Shown piece by piece: positions 19,192 through 29,349 of a stretch of DNA of 56,136 bases. The stretch's first letter is position 1. Each line of letters opens with the position of its first letter. The stretch spans positions 1 to 56,136 of the forward strand of contig QHXX01000107.1 in assembly GCA_003223135.1 (NCBI GenBank), read 5' to 3'. Origin of the DNA: Acidobacteriota bacterium (GTDB lineage Bacteria; Acidobacteriota; Polarisedimenticolia; Gp22-AA2). A program made the position numbers and the translations under genes. The notes under the pieces were generated by a model that did not search any database, was not told where the DNA came from, and saw only the letters and a program-made list of their open reading frames with translations.

Positions 19192-21360
19192 TCAGCGGCC
19201 GGGAGCGGCGGAAGGCCCGGGCTCGAGTCCGAGCTGCCACATGAGGAACGTCCAGGTATCGGTCGCCTCGTCGATCAGCTTGGCGAGCGGCTTGCCGATC
19301 CCGTGGCCGGCCCTGGTCTCCGTGCGCAGCAGGATGGGCCGCTTCGACGAGCTCGCCTTCTGAAGGCGGGCCGTCATCTTGCGCGCGTGCATCGGATCGA
19401 CGCGGCTGTCGCTCTCGGCCGTCTCCACGAGCACCGCCGGGTAGGGTGTGTTGTCCTTCACCCTATGGTAGGGAGAGTAGGCGTAGAGAACGCGGAACTG
19501 GTCCGGATTCTCGGGCGAGCCGTACTCGGGGACCCAGAGCCTGGCGATCTGAAAATTGTGATAGCGCACCATGTCGAGAAGCGGCACGGAGCACACCACC
19601 GCGTGGAACAGGTCGGGCCTCTGGGTGAACGCGGCGCCCACCAGGAGCCCGCCATTGCTCGCTCCGTAGATCGCCAGGCGCCCGGGGCGCGTGTACCGCT
19701 TTTCGATCAGCCATTCGGCGGCGGCGATGAAGTCGTCGAAGACGTTCTGCTTGCGCTCGAGCATGCCGGCCCGGTGCCAGTCCTCGCCGTACTCCCCTCC
19801 CCCGCGCAGGTTGGCGACGGCATAGATCCCGCCGCGCTCGAGCCACAGGACGACGGAGCGCGAGAAGGCCGGCGTCAGGCTGATGTTGAAGCCGCCGTAG
19901 CCGTACAGGACCGTCGGGTTGTCGCCGTCCAGGCGCAGACCCTTGCGATGCACGAGAAACATCGGGACGCGCGTGCCGTCCTTCGAGCGATAGAAGACCT
20001 GGTGGACCTCCATGCCTTTGAGATCGAGGTCCGACTCGACCCGATCCCAGAGTGTCGTGGCGCCTGTCTTCAGATCGTAACGGTAGACCGACGGCGGCAG
20101 GGTGTACGACGAGAATCCGAAGAACGCCTCCTGGGCGTCGTGGCGGCCGTCCACCTTGTCGACGGTTCCGAGGGTCGGCAGCGGAATGTCGCGGAGCTTC
20201 TTCCCCGTGGCGGCGAAGACGGCCAGGCGTGAGGCGGCGTCCTTGAGATACAGCGCCACGAGCTGCCCGCCGATGTAATGGACCTCGCTCAGCACCGCGT
20301 CGCTCTGCGGGATGAGGACCTTCCAGGCGGGGCGCTCGGGCCTCTTCGGATCGACGGCAAACAGCCGGTAGCGCGGGGCCTCCCAGTTGGTCAGGAGGTA
20401 GAGCGTGCCCCCGATGACCTCTCCGTGGAAGAGGGCGTCGATGCCCTCGGCCACGGGCACGAAGGGGGACCCTTCGGTCTTGAGATCCCTGACGTACAGA
20501 TCGGAGCGCGACCAGCCCTCGAGCACCCAGACAACCATGAAACGGCCGTCGGGCGACACGGTGAACTCGATGATCTCCTCCGGCTTGCGCTTCTCGCCGT
20601 AAATCTTCGGATCGGCGGTCCAGTCGCTACCCAGGCGGTGAAAGAAGACGTGCCGGTTGTAGTTCTCCTGGCCGGCGGGCACCTCGCCAGGCGCCGGGTA
20701 GCGCGTGTAATAGAAGCCGCTCTTGTCCGGTAGCCACCCCAAAGTGCAGTAGCGTGTGTGGGGGATGACATCCGCGAGCGCTTTGCCGGTCGTGACGTCC
20801 AGGACGCGCAGCGTGCTCTTCTCGTCGCCGCTCATCGACACACCGTAGGCCAGGAGCGAGCCATCTTCTGAGGGGTACCACCAGTCGATGGCCGCGGTGC
20901 CGTCCGGGCTGAGCGCGTTCGGGTCGACCAGCGCCCGATCCTTCCCCTTCAGGGAGTCGCGCACGTACAGGATCGGCTGGTTCTGCTCTCCCTCGCGCCG
21001 CGTATAGAAGTAGCGGCCGCCCTTCGGGGTCGGGGCGGTCAAGGTACCGATCGACAGGAGCTTCGCCAGGCGCCTGCGGGCGGCGTCGCGGCCCGGCCGC
21101 GCCTCCAGGAGCCCGCGGGTGTAGGCGCTCTGCGACTCGACCCAGCGCCTGACCTCTTCGCTCGACCCGTCCTCCAGCCAGCGGTATGGGTCGGCGATCT
21201 CGACACCGTGCACGTCGTCCACCACCTGTTCGGCGCGGGTCACGGGAGGGTCAGGCGCTTCGACCGCGCCGGCCGCGGGGGACGGCAGGGAAACGGCGCT
21301 CAGGACGAGAAGGACGAGCGCCCGCAGGCGCGGGACGCGGCATGGGACTGCCTCCTTCAT
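19192..21360 (-). CDS. Prolyl oligopeptidase family serine peptidase (S9A), exported
   Basis: A 722-residue protein with a signal peptide (basic start, hydrophobic core, cleavage near AAGA at residues 29-32), so probably periplasmic. The N-terminal part carries the S9A opening DPYRWLED and then a seven-bladed propeller region; the C-terminal alpha/beta-hydrolase holds the triad: Ser568 in GASNGG, Asp651 in SDSRVD and His686 in RAGHGIGK. Family enzymes cleave short peptides after proline. It starts 50 bases downstream of the DUF2063 gene on the same strand, so it could be transcribed with the metallophore-like operon and might trim its peptide, but co-operation is only inference; such peptidases are common elsewhere. 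Confidence 0.92.
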   Translation of the reverse strand: MKEAVPCRVPRLRALVLLVLSAVSLPSPAAGAVEAPDPPVTRAEQVVDDVHGVEIADPYRWLEDGSSEEVRRWVESQSAYTRGLLEARPGRDAARRRLAKLLSIGTLTAPTPKGGRYFYTRREGEQNQPILYVRDSLKGKDRALVDPNALSPDGTAAIDWWYPSEDGSLLAYGVSMSGDEKSTLRVLDVTTGKALADVIPHTRYCTLGWLPDKSGFYYTRYPAPGEVPAGQENYNRHVFFHRLGSDWTADPKIYGEKRKPEEIIEFTVSPDGRFMVVWVLEGWSRSDLYVRDLKTEGSPFVPVAEGIDALFHGEVIGGTLYLLTNWEAPRYRLFAVDPKRPERPAWKVLIPQSDAVLSEVHYIGGQLVALYLKDAASRLAVFAATGKKLRDIPLPTLGTVDKVDGRHDAQEAFFGFSSYTLPPSVYRYDLKTGATTLWDRVESDLDLKGMEVHQVFYRSKDGTRVPMFLVHRKGLRLDGDNPTVLYGYGGFNISLTPAFSRSVVLWLERGGIYAVANLRGGGEYGEDWHRAGMLERKQNVFDDFIAAAEWLIEKRYTRPGRLAIYGASNGGLLVGAAFTQRPDLFHAVVCSVPLLDMVRYHNFQIARLWVPEYGSPENPDQFRVLYAYSPYHRVKDNTPYPAVLVETAESDSRVDPMHARKMTARLQKASSSKRPILLRTETRAGHGIGKPLAKLIDEATDTWTFLMWQLGLEPGPSAAPGR

Positions 21361-21410
21361 CGGGACACCTCGCTCGGCGATCGTGGGGCGGCGTCACGCG
21401 GGCAGGCTTC

Positions 21411-22358
21411 TCAGGGAAGAGTCACGCCCGCAAGAATTCCGTCGTCGAGCCAGCTCTGGATCATCCGCCCCGCGCGCTCGGTCGCTTTGGGCACGCCCCG
21501 CCCGGCCGCCAGCCGCTGGCAGACGCGCGCGATGCTCTCCCCTGAGCGCAAGAGCTCCAGGCTTTGCGCCTCCTCTTCGTCGAGGCTGCAGTGATGGACC
21601 ACGAAATCCTTGCGCCAGACGCGCGCCCAGGACCGCCGGCGGGCCGGGGTCGCCACCCGGCCGGCCCCCTCCTCGTGGTCGTGGGTGTCGGGGACCTCCG
21701 CACCCTCGCGCGCGGCGTTGCCGGTCGCCCGGCCGTGGGCCGCGTCATCGGGGTCGCCCCCGGACTCCGCCTCGTCCAGCGCGCGCCAATAGCGCACGAC
21801 CTCGTGGTCGAAACGCAGGAGGACGAAGGCCGGAACCATCGTGAAGCGCGCTTCGCCGGCGCGCTCCTGCGGGAGAGCGGCCAGGGCGTCGCGCGACAGC
21901 GGCGGCGCGTCGGGAGCATCGAACAGGTCGGCCCGCGCCCAATCCAGGCGCGCCAGATCGGCCAGCCACGGAACCCGGGCGGCCAGGGGGTGCGAGGCCA
22001 CGAACCGCGGCAGGTGCCTCCCGAGGTGACGCAGCGACGGATGCTCCGAGGGATGCCGCAGCAGGTAATCGGTGACGAGGTTGTGGAAATGCGCCGGACC
22101 GAGGGCGGCCCGGACCTTGGGGTAGTCCTCCGCCAGGCAGTCGAGCAACCGATAGAAGTACATGTTGGCGTAGATGTCCAGCCGCTCGACCGCGGGCAGC
22201 GCCTCGTCGCCGGTGAACATCTCGTCGATGGCCCGTCCCTTGAGGACGCCCCGACGTTCGAGATCCTCGATGGCCGGACGCACTCCCTCGGGGGCGGTGA
22301 TCAGGGTCCAGAACAGCTCCTGCGCCTGGCGCAGGTCGATCATGCCGCCCGGCTTCAC
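21411..22358 (-). CDS. DUF2063 protein, partner of MNIO enzyme (BufC/HvfC-like)
   Basis: A 315-residue protein with the DUF2063 (formerly 'putative DNA-binding') domain in the first 170 residues: ERLDIYANMYFYRLLDCLAEDYPKV, then HNLVTDYLLRHPSEHPSLR and WLADLARLDWARADLFDA. The C-terminal 140 residues contain an acidic/His-containing low-complexity linker (about 205-245) and a helical end. Its ATG overlaps the stop of the DUF692 gene by 4 bases (ATGA), indicating translational coupling. In characterised MNIO systems the DUF2063-type or equivalent protein acts as a recognition partner that delivers the precursor peptide to the DUF692 enzyme; I infer that job here. The DNA-binding description in some databases is not supported by anything I see. 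Confidence 0.85.
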   Translation of the reverse strand: MKPGGMIDLRQAQELFWTLITAPEGVRPAIEDLERRGVLKGRAIDEMFTGDEALPAVERLDIYANMYFYRLLDCLAEDYPKVRAALGPAHFHNLVTDYLLRHPSEHPSLRHLGRHLPRFVASHPLAARVPWLADLARLDWARADLFDAPDAPPLSRDALAALPQERAGEARFTMVPAFVLLRFDHEVVRYWRALDEAESGGDPDDAAHGRATGNAAREGAEVPDTHDHEEGAGRVATPARRRSWARVWRKDFVVHHCSLDEEEAQSLELLRSGESIARVCQRLAAGRGVPKATERAGRMIQSWLDDGILAGVTLP

Positions 22359-23284
22359 GGTCCCGTCTCCGGCCCGGCCGCGCGCGCGGAGCCCGCGACG
22401 CCGGCCGGCAGGCGGCCCGCGCCGCGTTCCAGCGTCTCATCGTGGATCGCCCGGGCGCGCTGCGACTCGTTCTCGAGCCTCTCGAACGGAGGGATTCGGT
22501 CGTCCCACTCGATGAGCGAGGAGACCGCACCGAACCTGGTCACCGCGCCGCGGTACAGGCCCCAGACCTCGTCGATGACCGCGTGATCGTGCGTGTCAAG
22601 GAGATGGGTCCCCTTGTTCGAGTGGCCGGCCAGATGGAATTGCCAGACCGTGGCGGGCGGGATGTGATTCAAATAGGTGCGCGGATCGAAACCGTGATTT
22701 CTTGAGCTGACGAAGATGTTGTTGATGTCCAGAAGAATGCCGCAGCCGGACCGGCGGGCCACCTCAGCCAGAAATTCCCATTCGGGCATCTCCGAGCGCC
22801 TGTAGGCCACGTAGCTCGAGACGTTCTCGAGGGCGATGGGACGGCCGAGCCGTTCCTGCACGCGCAGGACGCGGCGCACCACATGGTCGAGCGCCTGCTC
22901 CGTGTACGGGAGCGGCAGAAGATCGTGAGCGTTGCGGCCCCCGACCCCCGTCCAGCAGAGGTGGTCCGAGACCCAGGCCGGCTCGAAGCGTCTCGCCAGG
23001 GCATGGAGCCTGTCCAGGTACGCCTCGTCCAGCGGATCGGTCGATCCGATCGACAACGACACGCCGTGCAGGACGACTGGATAGCGCTCGCGGACACGCG
23101 TCAGGACGTCGAGCGGACGTCCGCCCTCGACCATGAAGTTCTCGGAGATCACTTCGAACCAGTCGACGCCGGTGGGGCCGGACAGAACGCGGTCGAAGTG
23201 GTCGCGCCTCAGACCGACCCCGTGGCCCAGGAAGGGCGGACGCTCACGCGCGGCCTGAGGATCGGCGATGTCGCGAGGGCTCAT
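22355..23284 (-). CDS. DUF692 multinuclear non-haem iron oxidative enzyme (MNIO, BufB/HvfB-like)
   Basis: A 309-residue TIM-barrel enzyme of the DUF692 family, established as iron enzymes that oxidatively modify cysteines in ribosomal peptides (MbnB, TglH, ChrH, HvfB, BufB). Candidate metal ligands and signature segments are all present: LHGVSLSIGS with His73, SDHLCW with Asp107 and His108, LENVSSY with Glu153, LLDINNI with Asp186, NHGFDP with His197, FHLAGH with His217 and His221, DTHDH with Asp230 and His232, and IEWDD with Glu259. Length is typical. It lies between the small Cys-rich secreted peptide gene and the DUF2063 gene. Its likely substrate is that peptide, and the likely product a post-translationally modified Cys-containing metal-binding peptide. 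Residue roles are by family analogy; the exact modification cannot be read from DNA. Confidence 0.93.
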   Translation of the reverse strand: MSPRDIADPQAARERPPFLGHGVGLRRDHFDRVLSGPTGVDWFEVISENFMVEGGRPLDVLTRVRERYPVVLHGVSLSIGSTDPLDEAYLDRLHALARRFEPAWVSDHLCWTGVGGRNAHDLLPLPYTEQALDHVVRRVLRVQERLGRPIALENVSSYVAYRRSEMPEWEFLAEVARRSGCGILLDINNIFVSSRNHGFDPRTYLNHIPPATVWQFHLAGHSNKGTHLLDTHDHAVIDEVWGLYRGAVTRFGAVSSLIEWDDRIPPFERLENESQRARAIHDETLERGAGRLPAGVAGSARAAGPETGP

Positions 23285-23304
23285 GTTCGGGGTGGGAGAA
23301 TCGG

Positions 23305-23335
23305 GGGCCCCGGGCCGTGTTCGGGCCCGGGACCC
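23305..23335 (-). promoter_or_regulatory. GC-rich hairpin between precursor and MNIO genes
   Basis: CCCGGGCC (23309-23316) pairs with GGCCCGGG (23324-23331) over a 7-base loop. After one mismatch, GGG (23305-23307) pairs with CCC (23333-23335). It lies 46 bases past the precursor stop and about 20 bases before the DUF692 start. No T-run follows. It may attenuate transcription or protect the precursor message, giving more peptide than enzyme. Confidence 0.45.
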
Positions 23336-23381
23336 TCCCTGGACCGCCAGTCGATGGAACGGCGCAGCAGGCCGAGGTGGT

Positions 23382-23678
23382 TTACCCCTTGTTCTCTTCG
23401 GCCTTCTCGTCCTTCATGACCGTGCCGCCCTTCTTCGTGCACTCCTCCTCGGTCTTCACCTTCACCCAGCCCTTGCCCTTGCATTCGTTCTTGCCGGCAC
23501 AGGCATGGCTGCCATCGGCGGAGGCGCACTCGCCGTGGCCCTTGCACGAGTTGACTCCGGAGCACTTCACGGTCTTGCCGGCGTCCTTCTTGCCCTCCGC
23601 GGCGAACTGGTGACCGCCCGCGAGCATGCCGACGACTGCCGCCGCAACGACAAAGCCCAGAGCTTTCTTGCCGTTCAT
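23382..23678 (-). CDS. Secreted Cys-rich peptide, probable MNIO substrate (bufferin-like)
   Basis: A 98-residue protein. I start it at the ATG at 23678 because AAGGAGGACAGCAGG lies directly upstream; a longer frame to 23891 would run through the promoter. Residues 1-27 form a Sec signal (NGKKALGFVVAAAVVGML). The mature part has six cysteines (39, 45, 51, 60, 66, 80) and two copies of one motif: CSGVNSCKGHG (39-49) and CAGKNECKGKG (60-70), i.e. C-(S/A)-G-x-N-x-C-K-G-x-G, then WVKVKTEEECTKKGGT and a charged tail. Small signal-bearing Cys-rich peptides next to DUF692 and DUF2063 genes are the substrates of the bufferin/HvfA type of MNIO pathway, which produce periplasmic copper-binding peptides in the cases studied. 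Copper buffering here is inference. Confidence 0.85.
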   Translation of the reverse strand: MNGKKALGFVVAAAVVGMLAGGHQFAAEGKKDAGKTVKCSGVNSCKGHGECASADGSHACAGKNECKGKGWVKVKTEEECTKKGGTVMKDEKAEENKG

Positions 23679-23710
23679 CCTGCTGTCCTCCTTGCTGGCT
23701 GCGTACACAC

Positions 23711-23735
23711 CCGTCCGACCACCACGGTCCGACGG
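23711..23735 (-). promoter_or_regulatory. 25-bp imperfect palindrome downstream of the precursor promoter
   Basis: CCGTCCGACC (23711-23720), spacer ACCAC, GGTCCGACGG (23726-23735): the arms are inverted repeats with 9 of 10 positions complementary. They also contain GTCCGAC as a direct repeat with a 14-base period. The site falls just after the predicted transcription start (near 23739), where a repressor could block initiation; an RNA leader hairpin is the alternative. Confidence 0.45.
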
Positions 23736-23745
23736 AAGGTTCCGG

Positions 23746-23774
23746 AGTATACACAACCCCCGGCCACCTGACAA
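23746..23774 (-). promoter_or_regulatory. Near-consensus sigma70 promoter of the MNIO operon
   Basis: On the minus strand TTGTCA (23769-23774), 17 bases, TATACT (23746-23751). This is the best promoter match in the window. Transcription would begin about 60 bases upstream of the precursor ATG at 23678. The spacer 23775-23899 back to the glucokinase stop shows nothing else I recognise. Confidence 0.65.
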
Positions 23775-23899
23775 ACCCGAGCGTGCGGCCGGCCTTCTGG
23801 CCGGCTTTCCTCGTACGTTGTATCGACGCCCCGGCTCACCCATTGGATGTCTGGGGCGGCGGAGGGATTCCGAGGATTGGGCGCGTCGCACCGTCGGTG

Positions 23900-24886
23900 C
23901 TACCCGATCGGTTCCTCGGACGCGGCGTAACGCGCCGCGCCCAGCAGGGCGAGCCTGTCATTGAGGATCACGCGCGCGGGCATCGCCTCGAGGAGCGGTC
24001 TCATGCGCCCCTTCGCGACGAACGCCCTGACGAACCCCGGGCCGCGCAGTCGCGCCAGGATCTTGGGTGCGATGCCCCCGCCGATGAACACTCCCCCGGT
24101 CGCCATGACCTTCAGCGCAAGGTTGCCGGACTCGGCGCCGTAGAGGGCGACGAAGAGATCCAGCGCCTCCGAGCAGAGAGCGGAGCGTCCGGAGAGGGCC
24201 GCGGCCGAAATCACGGCGGCGGGCTCGCCCGCGGAGATCTCGTCCGCCAGCCATGACGGCTCCTCGCCCCGCCCCGAGTCGCGCAGGAAGGAATAGATGT
24301 TGACCAGGCCGGGGCCCGAGAGCACTCGTTCCCAGCTCACCGGCTCGAAGCGTCGCACGAGGTAGCGCAGGAGCTCGATCTGGGTTTCGTCGGCCGGCGC
24401 GAAGCCGGCGTGGCCCCCTTCGGTCGCGAACACCCGGTGCCTCCGGCCATCCCAGTACAGCGCCGCCTCGCCAAGCCCGGTGCCGGCGGCGATGAGCGCC
24501 TGGTTGCCGGCCGCCCCCGGAATTCCTTCCTGCAGGACGACGAACTCGTCGCTGCGCAACACCTCAAGACCGAAAGCACTCGCCTCCAGGTCGTTGAGCA
24601 GCGCCACGCGTGGCAGACGCAGATCCCGCGCCAGATCGCGGGCGTCCACGACCCAGGCAAGATTGGTGGTGGAGGAGCGGCCCTCCTTCACGGGGCCGGC
24701 CACGCCGAAGCATGCGCTCTCGATCGCAGCGCCGGTGGCCCGGAGGAACTCCCGGGCGATGACTTCGAGACCGGGATATTCCTGACTGCTGTACGTGCGC
24801 TCGGAGACCGGATCGGATCGCCCCGGTCCGGGGGCGAACAGCGCAAGCCGCGTCTTGGTGCCTCCGATATCCCCCGCGAGAATCAT
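23900..24886 (-). CDS. glk: Glucokinase, Glk (hexokinase/ASKHA) family
   Basis: A 328-residue kinase of the bacterial Glk family. The phosphate-1 loop MILAGDIGGTKTRLAL opens the protein, LLNDLEASAFGL contains the catalytic Asp region, AAGTGLGEAALYW is the second ATP/sugar motif, TEGGHAGFAPAD matches the glucose-contacting segment, and MATGGVFIGGGIAPKIL is the adenosine site. It phosphorylates glucose with ATP to glucose 6-phosphate in the cytoplasm. It is the last gene of the long minus-strand series that starts with the debranching enzyme at 34804, which fits capture of glucose released by the upstream glucosidase. The gap to the DoxX gene is 50 bases, so co-transcription is likely. Both N- and C-termini look complete. 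Confidence 0.93.
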   Translation of the reverse strand: MILAGDIGGTKTRLALFAPGPGRSDPVSERTYSSQEYPGLEVIAREFLRATGAAIESACFGVAGPVKEGRSSTTNLAWVVDARDLARDLRLPRVALLNDLEASAFGLEVLRSDEFVVLQEGIPGAAGNQALIAAGTGLGEAALYWDGRRHRVFATEGGHAGFAPADETQIELLRYLVRRFEPVSWERVLSGPGLVNIYSFLRDSGRGEEPSWLADEISAGEPAAVISAAALSGRSALCSEALDLFVALYGAESGNLALKVMATGGVFIGGGIAPKILARLRGPGFVRAFVAKGRMRPLLEAMPARVILNDRLALLGAARYAASEEPIG

Positions 24887-24936
24887 GGTCTATTGTGGAT
24901 CGACCGGCCCTCGACCCGTGATACGTCGTGCCGTCT

Positions 24937-25435
24937 TCAGGCCGTCCGGACGTGGTGCGCCATCCGCACCGAAGACTCCGGACCGTCCTCGTCGCCAGCG
25001 GGCAGCCATTTCACCAGCACGCGGTCGAACGCCAGCGGCCCGGGGCCGCCTACGGCCAAGTAGACAAGGAGCAGGATGTACAGGTACTCGATGAAGGTGA
25101 ACAGCGACGAGATCCCTTCGATCTCGTCCTTCTTCGCCGTCAGGATCGCCACGATCATGGTGACCATGAGCGGCACCGTCGCGACGCGTGTGAACAAACC
25201 GAGGAGCAGCATGAGGCCGCAGATGAACTCGGTTCCGGCGGCGAGCGGCGCCTGGATCTCGGGCGCGGGAATGCCGAGGCTTCTGAAATATTCGATCACC
25301 TCCGGCAGGCCGTGCAGCTTTCCCCAGCCCGAGTTGAAGAACACCAGGCCGAGGCAGAGCCGCGCCAGCGTCGGCGGCAGCCAGCCGAGGCGGCGGGTCG
25401 TTCTCAGGATGATCGATCGGAACCGCACGATGATC

Positions 25436-25443
<8 letters not shown>
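24937..25443 (-). CDS. DoxX-family membrane protein
   Basis: I start it at a GTG at 25443 (168 residues) because GGGAGGAAGAAAC, a strong ribosome binding site, sits just before it; a start 15 bases upstream would put that site inside the gene. The start overlaps the end of the GH63 gene. The protein has four hydrophobic segments and the DoxX opening pattern: LARLCLGLVFFNSGWGKLHG, then LAAGTEFICGLMLLLGLFTR and VPLMVTMIVAI. DoxX proteins are small inner-membrane proteins, some linked to quinone or thiosulfate oxidation, many of unknown role. Its setting between a glucosidase, a glucose dehydrogenase and glucokinase suggests a link to sugar oxidation, but no more than that. Confidence 0.82.
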
Positions 25444-28165
<2,722 letters not shown>

Positions 28166-28187
28166 GTGCCCGTCTCCTCGAGGGTCT

Positions 28188-29291
28188 CTACAGTTCCGCG
28201 ACCTCGCAGAACACTTTGATGACGCCCTGTCCCGAGGTCAGGTGCCTGAACAGGTCGGCGTAGTTCTCGAGTCCGCGGACCGGGTGCGTCAGCAGGCGTT
28301 TGAGCCAGCCAGGATACTCCGCCTCCGCCTGCGCCATATCGGCAACGCCCATCTCGAAATGGCCGCGGTTGGCGTTGACCGTGCCGACCATGACCTTGTT
28401 TCCCAGGACGAACTCGAGATTGATCTTGTCGGCGGGCACCTGCACCATCCGGTCGCCCCCCGTGACGCTGGCCAGGACCAGAACTCCGTTCTTGCCGAGG
28501 ATGCGCATGCTCTCGAAGACGATCGGGGAGTAGCCGGTCGCCTCGAACACGATGTCGTACGGACCGTCGCCTTTCGCCGCCTCCAGCAGCGGGCGGACCT
28601 CCGTGGCGATGTAGCCGGCGCCCAGTGACTCGATCAGGTCCGAATTCAGGTCCGGCTTCGGGTATTTGGCGAACGTCGTCACCTGAAGCCCGCGCAGGCG
28701 CAGGGCGAGAGTGGCCAGAAGACCGATCGTCCCGGCTCCCAGGACGGCCGCCTTGCGCGGGCGCCAGATGCGCATCCGCCTCTGGATCTCGAATGCCTGG
28801 TGCAGTCCCTTCTCGACGACCGTCAGCGGCTCGAGGAGAACCCCGACCTCCTTCAGCATTCGCGGCACCTTCACGATGAAGTCGGCGTCATCGACGTAGT
28901 GCTCGGTCAGGAAACCGTGGCGCAGGTTGATGCCGCGCTCGTAGTAGACGTCGTCCGTGGTCATGTCGGACAGACCGATGCGGTCGTAGAGGCTGGTGCC
29001 GGGCCGGCGCACGGTGGCCACGACGTGGTCGCCGGGCCGCAGCTCCGTCACCCCGGGCCCGACCGCCTCGACCCGGCCGAAGCTCTCGTGCCCCAGGACC
29101 AGGAACGATTCGCCCGGCGGCGCCTCGCCGTACTCCGCGGCATTGATCTCCTTGTCCGTGCCGTCCACGCCGACCCGGAGCACTTTCACCAGCACGCCGC
29201 GTCCATTCGGGATGTCCTCCACGTTCGGCTTCGCGAGCGCCGCCAGATGAACGCTGCCGGACTTGTGGGGTATGACCGCGACCGCTTTCAT
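28188..29291 (-). CDS. gdh: Zn-dependent glucose 1-dehydrogenase (MDR superfamily)
   Basis: A 367-residue medium-chain dehydrogenase of the glucose dehydrogenase branch. The catalytic zinc site reads VGVDGTDKEI with Asp43, where most relatives have Cys, followed by VLGHES with His68 and Glu69. The Asp form is known from Haloferax mediterranei glucose dehydrogenase, so it is a genuine variant and not a defect. The nucleotide fold GAGTIGLLATLALRLRG lies near 190. The structural-zinc Cys cluster of alcohol dehydrogenases is absent. It oxidises beta-D-glucose to gluconolactone with NAD(P)+. Setting: 22 bases upstream of the GH63 glucosidase, with glucokinase further down, so released glucose could be either oxidised or phosphorylated. 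Confidence 0.85.
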   Translation of the reverse strand: MKAVAVIPHKSGSVHLAALAKPNVEDIPNGRGVLVKVLRVGVDGTDKEINAAEYGEAPPGESFLVLGHESFGRVEAVGPGVTELRPGDHVVATVRRPGTSLYDRIGLSDMTTDDVYYERGINLRHGFLTEHYVDDADFIVKVPRMLKEVGVLLEPLTVVEKGLHQAFEIQRRMRIWRPRKAAVLGAGTIGLLATLALRLRGLQVTTFAKYPKPDLNSDLIESLGAGYIATEVRPLLEAAKGDGPYDIVFEATGYSPIVFESMRILGKNGVLVLASVTGGDRMVQVPADKINLEFVLGNKVMVGTVNANRGHFEMGVADMAQAEAEYPGWLKRLLTHPVRGLENYADLFRHLTSGQGVIKVFCEVAEL

Positions 29292-29349
29292 CGAGCGTCC
29301 CTCCTCCCTTTCGATCCTCGTCGGTGTGTGGCGATTCGCAGGACGTGCG

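Noticed and set aside
21411-22358. Annotating the DUF2063 protein as a DNA-binding regulator
   Set aside because: No helix-turn-helix is visible, and the coupled MNIO neighbour fits a peptide-delivery partner better.
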